This document shows, piece after piece, positions 43,942-51,328 of a DNA stretch of 64,000 bases (position 1 is the first letter of the stretch; each line of letters begins with the position of its first letter). The notes beneath the pieces are model-generated. The model saw nothing but the letters and a program-made list of their open reading frames with translations. It was not told the origin of the DNA and did not search any database. The position numbers and the translations under genes are program-made. The stretch comes from Planctomycetota bacterium (GTDB lineage: Bacteria; Planctomycetota; Planctomycetia; Pirellulales; PNKZ01): the NCBI GenBank assembly GCA_018242585.1, contig JAFEBQ010000009.1, forward strand, positions 168,113 to 232,112, written 5' to 3'.

Positions 43942-44313
43942 TCAGGACTTCGTATCGCGTCGCGTGTTCATTGACTTCTGAAGACCACGGACGACCCGCC
44001 CAAATTCGTCGAGCCGCTTCAACATGGATTGAACGCCTTCTGCAGAAACATACCCTAATCGCTCCGCGATCAGTAGATGTGTTTCAAGCTCGGCAGCCGA
44101 ACCGATCGCGTAAGAAAGGTGGTGCAAGAACTCTGCTGTTGAGTCGCGCGCATGTCCTTCGGCGATATTGGCTGGGATCGAGACGGCAGCTCGACGCGTC
44201 TGGCTCGTTAGCCCATAAAGTTCATGGGACGGAAACTGTTGAACGATACGATAGACTTCGACAACTAGGTCCATACCAAGTTGCCAGGCGATCAGCTCTC
44301 GATAACTCTTCAC
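43942..44313 (-). CDS. Four-helix-bundle protein (23S rRNA intervening-sequence type)
   Basis: A 123-residue protein: MKSYRELIAWQLGMDLVVEVYRIVQQFPSHELYGLTSQTRRAAVSIPANIAEGHARDS, then FLHHLSYAIGSAAELETHLLIAERLGY. The wording YGLxxQxRRAAVSIPANIAEG is the family signature. Related proteins are encoded in intervening sequences of 23S rRNA genes, and as accessory proteins of diversity-generating retroelements, but neither is present here. Heptamer arrays flank it on both sides, between valS and cimA. The function is unproven. Confidence 0.85.
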   Translation of the reverse strand: MKSYRELIAWQLGMDLVVEVYRIVQQFPSHELYGLTSQTRRAAVSIPANIAEGHARDSTAEFLHHLSYAIGSAAELETHLLIAERLGYVSAEGVQSMLKRLDEFGRVVRGLQKSMNTRRDTKS

Positions 44314-44332
44314 ACCAGCCCCCGTTTCTCCG

Positions 44333-44367
44333 GCTAGCCCCTAGCCTCTCGCCCCTAGCCTCTCTTC
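44333..44367. repeat. Heptanucleotide array overlapping the end of cimA
   Basis: GCTAGCC, CCTAGCC, TCTCGCC, CCTAGCC and TCTCTTC in register. The cimA frame ends inside it, so the array supplies the last codons and the stop (…ERLGARG). Confidence 0.8.
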
Positions 44368-45933
44368 TTTCAGCAGTTTGTATTCAATGCTGTCAACAAG
44401 CGCCAGCCAGCTGGCTTCAATGATGTTCTCGCTGACGCCGATGGTGCCCCAGACTTCGTGCTCGTCGCGGCTTTCGATCACCACTCGTACACCGGCGGCC
44501 GTGGCGGCCTCGCTATTGATGACGCGGACCTTGTAGTCGACCAGGTGCATCTCGTCCAAGCTGGGGAAAGCCGTCCGCAGGGCCTTGCGCAAGGCCGCGT
44601 CGAGCGCGTTGACTGGGCCGTCCCCTTCGGCCACTTCGTGGCGCACCGCGTCGCCGACGCGCAGCTTGACGGTGGCCTCGGTCGTGGTGACCGGGCCGGC
44701 GCTGCTGGTTTCGGCCCCCGCCTCGACCGAGACATGAAAGTTCAAGCGCTCGAAGTGGGGCTGGAACGTGCCGGCGCACTTGCGCACCAGCAAGTCGAAC
44801 GACGCTTCGGCCGACTCGAACTGGTAGCCGTCGTTTTCCAACTGCACCACGCGGGCCAAAATCTTGTCCAACAGGGCCCGATCGGTTTGCAGGTTGTGCT
44901 TGGCCGTCAGGGCTTCGATGTTCGAGCGCCCCGACAGCTCGCTGACCAACACGCGGCGTTCGTTGCCGACCAGATCGGGGCGAATGTGCTCGTAGCTTTC
45001 TGCCGCGCGGTTGACCGCGTGGACGTGCATGCCCCCTTTGTGGGCAAAGGCGCTTTGGCCGACGAAGGCCTGGTTGTTGCGATGGTTCAGATTGGCCAGT
45101 TCGTAGACATAGCGCGACAGATCGGTCAGCCGCGACAGGCTGTCCGCCGCCAGCACCTCGTACGATTTCTTCTTCAGCGCCAGGTTGGCGATCACCGAGA
45201 TCAGATCGGCATTGCCGCAGCGCTCGCCCAGGCCGTTGATTGTCCCCTGCACTTGCACCGCGCCAGCGTCGATGGCGGCCAGACTGTTCGCCACGGCCAA
45301 ATCGCAATCGTTGTGGCAGTGAATACCCACCGGCACCAGCAACGAATCGGCCGCCCAGCGCGTCAGTTCGGCGATCTCCTCGGGCATGCTGCCGCCGTTG
45401 GTGTCGCACAGCACAACCAGCATGGCGCCGGCCGCGGCGGCGGCGCGAATGGTCTGCTGAGCGTAATCGCGGTTGGCTTTCGTGCCGTCGAAGAAGTGCT
45501 CGGCGTCGTAGATCACTTGCCGCCCCTGGCTGCGCAGGTAGCGGATCGTTTCGTCGATCATCGCCAGGTTTTCATCGAGCGACACACGCAGCACCTCGGT
45601 CACGTGAAAGTCCGAGGTTTTGCCGACAATGGTCATCACCGGGGCGCGCGATGCGACCAGGGCCTTCATGCCAGGATCGTCCGCGGCCGCGATCCCTTTG
45701 CGGCGCGTCATGCCAAAAGCACACAGCTTCGTCGACTTGAGCGGCGCGGCGGCCAGGCGTTGAAAGAACGCGGCGTCCTTGTCGTTCGACAAGGGATAGC
45801 CCCCTTCGACGAAATCGAAGCCCAGGCTGTCGAGCCGCTGGGCCACCAACAATTTGTCCTGGAGCGAGAAGCTGACGCCTTCGCCTTGGCTGCCATCGCG
45901 AAGCGTGGTGTCGTAGATTTGAATGCGGCGCAT
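44341..45933 (-). CDS. cimA: Citramalate synthase
   Basis: A 530-residue protein of the 2-isopropylmalate-synthase superfamily. The opening IQIYDTTLRDGSQGEGVSFSLQDKL (Arg and Asp of the active site), FDFVEGGYPLSNDKD and the late NGLGERCGNADLISVIANLAL are characteristic of the CimA group, distinct from LeuA. A GIHCHNDCDLAVANS block carries metal-binding His residues. Residues about 400-520 form the regulatory dimerisation domain (SFDLLVRKCAGTFQPHFERLNF...). It condenses pyruvate with acetyl-CoA towards isoleucine. The last codons fall in a heptamer array. The alternative LeuA role is unlikely given the motifs. Confidence 0.88.
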   Translation of the reverse strand: MRRIQIYDTTLRDGSQGEGVSFSLQDKLLVAQRLDSLGFDFVEGGYPLSNDKDAAFFQRLAAAPLKSTKLCAFGMTRRKGIAAADDPGMKALVASRAPVMTIVGKTSDFHVTEVLRVSLDENLAMIDETIRYLRSQGRQVIYDAEHFFDGTKANRDYAQQTIRAAAAAGAMLVVLCDTNGGSMPEEIAELTRWAADSLLVPVGIHCHNDCDLAVANSLAAIDAGAVQVQGTINGLGERCGNADLISVIANLALKKKSYEVLAADSLSRLTDLSRYVYELANLNHRNNQAFVGQSAFAHKGGMHVHAVNRAAESYEHIRPDLVGNERRVLVSELSGRSNIEALTAKHNLQTDRALLDKILARVVQLENDGYQFESAEASFDLLVRKCAGTFQPHFERLNFHVSVEAGAETSSAGPVTTTEATVKLRVGDAVRHEVAEGDGPVNALDAALRKALRTAFPSLDEMHLVDYKVRVINSEAATAAGVRVVIESRDEHEVWGTIGVSENIIEASWLALVDSIEYKLLKEERLGARG

Positions 45934-45944
45934 GGGGAGAGAAG

Positions 45945-46036
45945 TTGCTAGAGGCTAGTTGCTGGTTGCTAGTTAAGGCAGGAACGACGTTGCTCGCTGT
46001 CCGATCTAATCGCTAGTTGCTAATGGCTAATCGCTA
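45945..46036. repeat. Two heptanucleotide arrays upstream of cimA
   Basis: Array one is TTGCTAG, AGGCTAG, TTGCTGG, TTGCTAG (45945-45972); array two is ATCGCTA, GTTGCTA, ATGGCTA, ATCGCTA (46009-46036). They lie between the cimA start and the terminator at 46050, so they would be in the cimA leader or promoter region. Confidence 0.85.
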
Positions 46037-46049
46037 CCAAACAAAAACA

Positions 46050-46078
46050 CCCTGGGTGGCCTGCTTGGGCCACCAGGG
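46050..46078 (-). terminator. Intrinsic terminator on the minus strand
   Basis: CCCTGGTGGCC pairs with GGCCACCCAGGG (one bulge) around a short loop. On the minus strand it is followed by GTGTTTTTGTTTGG. It would end the transcript of the tatA pair and the small frame at 46139. Confidence 0.7.
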
Positions 46079-46138
46079 CGTTGGGTGTGAATCGAATTGC
46101 CGGCGTCGAGTGCCCTGATTGTCGAATAGCCGCCGGGG

Positions 46139-46231
46139 CTACTCGATAATAATTCGATCTTCCTGCGCGACGCGCACCAGCCCAGTCGGTCGGACGACGA
46201 CAGTTCGGTTGCTGGCCACGGGACGGTTCAT
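46139..46231 (-). CDS. Very small candidate protein, 30-40 aa
   Basis: The frame reads MNRPVASNRTVVVRPTGLVRVAQEDRIIIE and stops 61 bases before the terminator. An upstream ATG at 46261 would make it 40 residues. The composition is protein-like (alternating valine and arginine), and the frame sits between the tatA genes and a terminator on the same strand. There is no clear ribosome binding site, and I do not recognise a family. Low confidence. Confidence 0.3.
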   Translation of the reverse strand: MNRPVASNRTVVVRPTGLVRVAQEDRIIIE

Positions 46232-46263
46232 CGGCAAACTCGACACGCTTGTTATATTCATTA

Positions 46264-46286
46264 GCCCCCGGTCAATGACCGGGGGC
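46264..46286 (-). repeat. Short hairpin repeat
   Basis: GCCCCCGGTCA and TGACCGGGGGC are perfect complements around one base. On the minus strand it is followed by TAATG. A near copy stands at 47309-47331 on the plus strand (one base different in the arm) and is likewise followed by TAA, so this is a small mobile-looking repeat. Confidence 0.6.
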
Positions 46287-46332
46287 CTTGTGCATTGCTT
46301 CTTCAAGAAGCCTTACGCTTTGAAGGACCGCC

Positions 46333-46614
46333 TTAGCCCGGCGAAGGTTCGCTGGTCGGCGGCTCGAACTTCGGCGCGGTCGCTTCCTCGCGGTCGTCCA
46401 GTTCGCGTGGCCGACGGGCCACGGCCTTGGTCGACGACTGATTCTCGCTCATGGCGCTGTGGAACTCGTCCTGCAGGCCCGACATTCCCTTCTTGAACTC
46501 GGTCAAACTCTTGCCGAGCGAACGAGCGACGCTGGGCAACTTGTTGCCGAACAGCAACACGGCCAGCACGCCGATCACCAGCATTTCCATGAATCCGATT
46601 GGTCCGAATCCCAT
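46333..46614 (-). CDS. tatA: TatA/E-family twin-arginine translocase component
   Basis: A 93-residue protein. The start at 46614 follows GAGGAG. The signature is GFGPIGFMEMLVIGVLAVLLFGNKLPSVARSLGKSLTEFKKGMSGLQDE: a short membrane helix, the FGNKLP hinge and the amphipathic helix. The C-terminal 40 residues are charged and variable. It forms the pore of the Tat export system. A second tatA gene (46865) lies 59 bases upstream on the same strand, but no tatC is in the window. Many exported oxidoreductases in this window carry Tat signals and depend on it. Confidence 0.9.
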   Translation of the reverse strand: MGFGPIGFMEMLVIGVLAVLLFGNKLPSVARSLGKSLTEFKKGMSGLQDEFHSAMSENQSSTKAVARRPRELDDREEATAPKFEPPTSEPSPG

Positions 46615-46673
46615 GACTCCGCTCCTCGCATCTGATGCGCCCCACAAGCATACGCTTTCGGTGCCCTGACGGT

Positions 46674-46865
46674 TCAAGCTTGCTTTTTCGTGTTATCGCC
46701 GTCGTCTTCGATCTCGCCCGGGTCGTTGACACCCTTCTTGAACTCGGTGACGCTGCGGCCGAGCGAACGCATCAACAGCGGCAATCGATTGCCGAACAAC
46801 AACAGGATCACCGCCAGGATGACGATCAGCCCCAAGGCGTTGGTTGGCAAGGCAAACAGCGGCAT
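46674..46865 (-). CDS. Second TatA-family protein
   Basis: A 63-residue protein from the ATG at 46865 (MPLFALPTNALGLIV). An in-frame GTG at 46874 would add three residues. The pattern is LIVILAVILLLFGNRLPLLMRSLGRSVTEFKKGVND. It is shorter than the first TatA at 46333 and has a truncated, acidic C-terminus (PGEIEDDGDN), suggesting a specialised or accessory role, as with TatA/TatE pairs. Both lie in one minus-strand unit. Confidence 0.85.
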   Translation of the reverse strand: MPLFALPTNALGLIVILAVILLLFGNRLPLLMRSLGRSVTEFKKGVNDPGEIEDDGDNTKKQA

Positions 46866-47308
46866 GCTACTCACTCTCTTTGGATACCGGCTCTGTATGA
46901 AAACCGTCGGTTGCCCAAGTGGCGCGTCGGGGTTCGTCGCCCATCAACAGCGCGTATGTCAGATCAGGTCAATCGCGATAGGTTCATCGCAACCCGAACT
47001 GGCCGTGCCAGGGGGGCCCGTCACGCGACGGGAGCACGACCCTGCCGCGCGACCCTAACGAAACGAACCGGCTGGTCGACGGCCACAAGCTAGTTTCATT
47101 CTTACCGGGCAGGTCGGGGGTGTCAAACGAAAAGCCCGCCGGTTGGGGCCGAGGATTCGCCGTTTTTGCCGCGATTTGCGGCACTTGGCCAGCTATGCCG
47201 ATTGGCGCACCTTTGCTGCCCCAGCCTACCCAGTTATGCTGACGGGCGTTGCTGAATCTCGCACCTCGGTCGTTGTCATTCAAACCCCTCGCGGCTCGCT
47301 CTCGAACG

Positions 47309-47331
47309 CCCCCGGTCATTGACCGAGGGCT
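47309..47331 (+). repeat. Short hairpin repeat, second copy
   Basis: GCCCCCGGTCATTGACCGAGGGC has the same wording and one arm base different from the copy at 46264-46286 read on the minus strand. It lies 50 bases before the start of the ThuA-like gene. Confidence 0.6.
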
Positions 47332-47380
47332 AAAGGTCGACGCGCCGCATCCTCAATACTCGCACGTCAAGGATATCTCC

Positions 47381-48388
47381 ATGCGTCGTTACGCCGTGAT
47401 CGTTTCGTCGATACTGTTGATTGCAATCGCCGCCGTGGCCCAGGCCGCCGATCCCTGGCTGGTTTTCCCAGGGGGCGAAGGCCCCGGTGCGGGCAAGCAC
47501 GTGGTGCTGATCAGCGGCGACGAAGAATATCGCTCCGAAGAGGCGCTGCCCCAGTTGGCGCGCATTCTCGCCAAGCATCACGGCTTTAAGTGTACGGTGC
47601 TGTTCGCCATTGATCCCAAGAGCGGCTACGTCGCCCCGAACATCAGCGACAACATCCCCGGACTGGCCGCGCTGGACAAAGCCGACCTGATGATCATCGC
47701 CACGCGGTTCCGCAACCTGACCGACAACCAGATGGAACATATCGTCAAGTACGTCGAGTCGGGACGGCCGATCATCGGCATGCGAACCGCGACCCACGCC
47801 TTCAAGCTGACGAGCCCGACCTATGACCAGTACGGTTACAACAGCGAGGAATGGGACGGCGGCTTCGGCCGGCAGGTGCTGGGCGAAACTTGGGTCAGCC
47901 ACCACGGCAAGCATGGCACGCAAAGCACGCGCGGGCTGGTGGTGCCCGGGATGGCCAGCCACCCGATCCTGCGCGGGCTCAAGGACGGCGACATTTGGGG
48001 CCCGACCGATGTCTATGGCGTGCGCTTGCCGCTACCCGGCGACAGCCAACCGCTGGTTCTCGGTCAAATCCTGACTGGGATGAAGCCGACCGATCCGGCG
48101 CTCGATGGGGAAAAGAACAGCCCGATGATGCCGGTGGCGTGGATCAAGTCGTTTCAGGGTGCGTCGGGCGAGAAGTCGCGAGTGTTCACGACCACGATGG
48201 GCTCGTCGACCGATCTGGTGAGCGAAGGGGTGCGGCGACTGCTGGTCAATGCGTGCTACTGGGGAGTGGGCTTGGAAGAAAAGATTCCGCCCCACAGCAA
48301 GGTCGATATCGTCGGCGTTTATGAGCCGCACCCATTCAAGTTCAACGGCGCGGTGAAGAATCAGTTGCCGGAATATTTTGCTCGCTAG
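47381..48388 (+). CDS. Secreted ThuA-like protein
   Basis: A 335-residue protein from 47381. Signal peptide MRRYAVIVSSILLIAIAAVAQAA. The body has the ThuA/class-I-amidotransferase-like features: HVVLISGDEEYRSEEALPQLARILAKHHGFKCTV, LDKADLMIIATRFRNLTDNQMEHIVKYVESG, GMRTATHAFKL, GETWVSHHGKHG and VFTTTMGSSTDL. Such proteins are frequent in this phylum; the reaction is unknown. It is not closely similar to the ThuA protein at 4886. Its stop is followed by an inverted pair of heptamer arrays. Confidence 0.82.
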   Translation: MRRYAVIVSSILLIAIAAVAQAADPWLVFPGGEGPGAGKHVVLISGDEEYRSEEALPQLARILAKHHGFKCTVLFAIDPKSGYVAPNISDNIPGLAALDKADLMIIATRFRNLTDNQMEHIVKYVESGRPIIGMRTATHAFKLTSPTYDQYGYNSEEWDGGFGRQVLGETWVSHHGKHGTQSTRGLVVPGMASHPILRGLKDGDIWGPTDVYGVRLPLPGDSQPLVLGQILTGMKPTDPALDGEKNSPMMPVAWIKSFQGASGEKSRVFTTTMGSSTDLVSEGVRRLLVNACYWGVGLEEKIPPHSKVDIVGVYEPHPFKFNGAVKNQLPEYFAR

Positions 48389-48396
48389 CGCGAGCG

Positions 48397-48478
48397 TCAG
48401 TTGTCAGTGGTCCGTTGTCAGTTGTAGGAGATTCTGCTGCTGGCCTTTTACAACTGACCACTGACAACGGACAACTGA
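48397..48478. repeat. Two heptanucleotide arrays in opposite orientation
   Basis: The left array is TCAGTTG, TCAGTGG, TCCGTTG, TCAGTTG (48397-48424). The right array, on the other strand, reads TCAGTTG, TCCGTTG, TCAGTGG, TCAGTTG (48451-48478). The unit set is the same and the two inner units are exchanged. Transcribed, the arms could form an imperfect stem. Confidence 0.9.
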
Positions 48479-48529
48479 CCAGGAATCGTGACAAGGCGTC
48501 CACCTTCCTTAGCTTGAGAGTTAGCGGCC

Positions 48530-48898
48530 ATGCCATTCTGGCCCCTGCGCCGACGCGATCAGGTGACGCTGGCCGGGCTGGCGGTGGTGGCTTTGGGGGC
48601 GATGGCGGTCACGTGGTGGAACCGGCGAGACACGTTGGTCGAGTTGGATCGTGCGCCGCGGGGCGAGATCGCTTACCTGATCGACGTGAACACCGCCCCT
48701 TGGATCGAGATCGCCCAGTTGCCCGGCGTGGGCGAAACCTTGGCCAAACGGATTGTCGAACATCGCCAACAACATGGACCGTTCGAGCGAGTGGAACAAC
48801 TTCGCCAGGTCCGCGGCATGGGCCCCAAGACGATGGAGAAGATCGCCGGGAACCTGACCGTGAAGACCGCCGAATCGGCCCAGAACGGTGTTCCCTGA
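48530..48898 (+). CDS. ComEA-like helix-hairpin-helix protein with a membrane anchor
   Basis: A 122-residue protein. A hydrophobic segment (VTLAGLAVVALGAMAVTWW) anchors it; the rest is a ComEA-type double helix-hairpin-helix domain: IDVNTAPWIEIAQLPGVGETLAKRIVEHRQQHGPFERVEQLRQVRGMGPKTMEKIAGNL. The wording DVNTAPWxELxQLPGVG is characteristic. ComEA binds DNA at the surface during uptake in competent bacteria; without other com genes here, that role is only possible. Planctomycetes have several such stand-alone proteins. Confidence 0.85.
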   Translation: MPFWPLRRRDQVTLAGLAVVALGAMAVTWWNRRDTLVELDRAPRGEIAYLIDVNTAPWIEIAQLPGVGETLAKRIVEHRQQHGPFERVEQLRQVRGMGPKTMEKIAGNLTVKTAESAQNGVP

Positions 48899-49013
48899 AG
48901 CGGTACAATTTGTCGACGACAAAAGGATTGGTCGAGCGATCCTCTCGGCGACTCGCCGGGGCTAATGGTTCGATCGATGCGTACGACTACCACTCATTTA
49001 CCATAGGCTCCGC

Positions 49014-51086
49014 GTGATCTTTGATCTGGTCAGTCCGTTTCAGCCGGCCGGCGATCAGCCCCAGGCCATTGCCGCCCTGACCGACGGCGTTCGCGAAGGT
49101 CGCAAGCAGCAGGTGCTGATGGGGGTCACCGGCTCGGGCAAGACGTACACCATGGCGAACGTCATTCGCCAGTTCGATCGCCCGGCACTCGTCCTGTCGC
49201 ACAATAAAACCCTGGCCGCGCAGCTTTACTCGGAGTTCAAGGAGTTCTTCCCCAACAACGCGGTCCACTACTTTGTCAGCTACTACGACTATTACCAGCC
49301 CGAGGCGTACATCCCGCAGCGCGACATTTACATCGAGAAAGACGCCTCGATCAACCAGAGCATCGATCGCTTGCGCCTCGCCGCGACGAGCGCCTTGGTC
49401 AGCCGCCGCGACGTGATCATCGTGGCCAGCGTGTCGTGCATTTACGGCTTGGGCTCGCCCGAAGACTATCGGGCAATGATGGTCAGCCTTAGCCGCGGCC
49501 AACAGGTCGACCGCGACGCCATGTTGGCCAAGCTGGTCGAGATTCAGTACGAGCGCAACGACATCGAGTTCCAGCGCAGCAGATTCCGTGTCCGCGGCGA
49601 TTGCGTCGAGTTGTGGCCCAGCTACGAGGAATTCGCCTATCGCATCGAGTTCTGGGGTGACGAGATCGATCGGTTGGCCTACATCAACCCAACCAGCGGC
49701 GAAACGATCGAAGCCAAGGAAGAGTTGTTCATCTACCCGGCCAAGCACTTCGTGCTGCCCGAAGAGCGGGTGACCAACGCCATCGACAGCATTCGCAAGG
49801 AACTCGACGACCGGCTGGAAATCTTCCGCGAGCAGGGCAAGCTACTCGAAGCCCAACGGTTGAACGCCCGCACGCGGTTCGACATCGAAATGATGATGGA
49901 AGTCGGCTACTGCCCGGGCATCGAAAACTACAGCCGCCCGTTGAGCGGTCGCCCGCCAGGCTCAACGCCCGACACGCTGTTCGATTACTTTCCCAAAGAT
50001 TTCCTGATGTTCGTCGACGAGTCGCACGTCACCATTCCCCAGGTCCGCGGCATGTATGCCGGCGACTATAGCCGCAAGAGCACCCTCGTCGAGCACGGCT
50101 TTCGCTTGCCCAGCGCGCTCGACAATCGGCCGCTCAAGTTCGATGAGTGGGAAGCCAAGTCACAACAGGCGATTTACGTTTCGGCCACGCCCGGCCCCTA
50201 TGAACTGGAAAAGACCGGCGGCGAAGTGGTCGAGCAGGTGATCCGCCCGACGGGACTGCTGGACCCGGTGATCGAGCTTTCGCCCGCCCGTGGCCAGGTG
50301 CCACACCTGTTGGAACAAATCAAAGAACGCGCCGCCGTCAGCGAACGCGTGCTGGTCACGACGTTGACCAAACGAATGGCCGAAGACTTGTCGTACTATC
50401 TGACCGAGCACGGCGTGAAGTGCAAATGGCTGCACAGCGAACTCGACGCCTTCGAGCGGGTCGAGCTGCTGCGCGACCTGCGGGCCGGCCGGTTCGAGGC
50501 GTTGGTGGGCGTGAATCTGTTGCGCGAAGGGCTCGATCTGCCCGAGGTCTCGCTGGTGGCCATCCTGGACGCCGACAAGGAAGGTTTCTTGCGCAGCGAG
50601 ACGTCGCTGATGCAGACCATTGGCCGCGCGGCCCGCAATGTGAACGCCAAGGTGCTGCTGTACGGCGATAAGGTAACCGAATCGATGCGCAAGGCGATCG
50701 AAGAAACGCGCCGTCGCCGCGCCGTGCAAGAAGCCTATAACCAGGAGCACGGCATCACGCCCGAGACGATCAAGAAGAGCATTCGCGAAGGGATCGAGTC
50801 GGCCGCCGCGGCCCATGCCCAGGCCAACGCCGCCGTCGGCCACGGGGACGAAGTGCAGTACATCACCGAGGAATACCTGAACGAACTCGAAGCCGAAATG
50901 CTGGCCGCAGCCGACCAGCTTGAGTTCGAGCGAGCGGCGGCGCTGCGCGATCGGATTGAACGGATGCGCGACTCGCTGGGCAAGCCGGTCCACACGGTCG
51001 ACTGGCGCGGCGACGACAAGGAACAAGGCAAGAAGCGCGGCAAGAAAGGTGGCTCGCAGATTCCGCGCCCGAAGCGAAGCGTATAG
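49014..51086 (+). CDS. uvrB: UvrABC system protein B
   Basis: A 690-residue protein with a GTG start at 49014 ([22 protein letters not shown]). Walker A is [14 protein letters not shown], the beta-hairpin region [29 protein letters not shown] is conserved, and [22 protein letters not shown] is the Walker B-containing block. Helicase motifs IV-VI ([44 protein letters not shown]) follow, and a C-terminal UVR motif ([25 protein letters not shown]) binds UvrC. It verifies damage in nucleotide-excision repair. Length is as expected. No Shine-Dalgarno sequence is clear. Confidence 0.98.
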   Translation: MIFDLVSPFQPAGDQPQAIAALTDGVREGRKQQVLMGVTGSGKTYTMANVIRQFDRPALVLSHNKTLAAQLYSEFKEFFPNNAVHYFVSYYDYYQPEAYIPQRDIYIEKDASINQSIDRLRLAATSALVSRRDVIIVASVSCIYGLGSPEDYRAMMVSLSRGQQVDRDAMLAKLVEIQYERNDIEFQRSRFRVRGDCVELWPSYEEFAYRIEFWGDEIDRLAYINPTSGETIEAKEELFIYPAKHFVLPEERVTNAIDSIRKELDDRLEIFREQGKLLEAQRLNARTRFDIEMMMEVGYCPGIENYSRPLSGRPPGSTPDTLFDYFPKDFLMFVDESHVTIPQVRGMYAGDYSRKSTLVEHGFRLPSALDNRPLKFDEWEAKSQQAIYVSATPGPYELEKTGGEVVEQVIRPTGLLDPVIELSPARGQVPHLLEQIKERAAVSERVLVTTLTKRMAEDLSYYLTEHGVKCKWLHSELDAFERVELLRDLRAGRFEALVGVNLLREGLDLPEVSLVAILDADKEGFLRSETSLMQTIGRAARNVNAKVLLYGDKVTESMRKAIEETRRRRAVQEAYNQEHGITPETIKKSIREGIESAAAAHAQANAAVGHGDEVQYITEEYLNELEAEMLAAADQLEFERAAALRDRIERMRDSLGKPVHTVDWRGDDKEQGKKRGKKGGSQIPRPKRSV

Positions 51087-51111
51087 AGCGGGACTCGCCA
51101 CGTTCTATTGC

Positions 51112-51267
51112 CTTGGGTGGCACCGATGGCTTGGCCATCGGTGTTGCGCAGCAACAAGAAACTCGATGGGCACGCGCAACCCCAATGGAAACTCGCCACC
51201 TGCGCGGGACGGCGATCGAGGTTTCTTGTGGCCTGCGGCCACCCAGGTGCAAGCACCTGGGCCACCC
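51112..51267 (+). repeat. Structured 156-bp interspersed repeat, copy B
   Basis: The inverse of copy A at 8295-8451. It begins CTTGGGTGGCACCGATGGC, includes CACCGATGGC/GCCATCGGTG arms, GCGCAGCAACAAGAAACTCG and CCAGGTGC/GCACCTGG arms, and ends GGGCCACCC. It starts 26 bases after the uvrB stop, and may serve as a transcript end. Confidence 0.85.
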
Positions 51268-51300
51268 TCGTGTAGCGTCCGCTGCGTTTCCTTCTACGGT

Positions 51301-51328
51301 CTAATCGTTAATCGCTAGCCGCCAATAG
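51301..51328. repeat. Heptanucleotide array overlapping the end of pepA
   Basis: CTAATCG, TTAATCG, CTAGCCG and CCAATAG in register. The minus-strand pepA frame ends inside it (stop at 51308), so its last residues (LLAASD) are encoded by the array. Confidence 0.75.

Noticed and set aside
43942..44313. Possible diversity-generating retroelement accessory protein
   Set aside because: No reverse transcriptase, template or variable repeat is present nearby; only the fold family is shared.
44458..45951. Plus-strand open frame opposite cimA
   Set aside because: Shadow of cimA; no recognisable domain.
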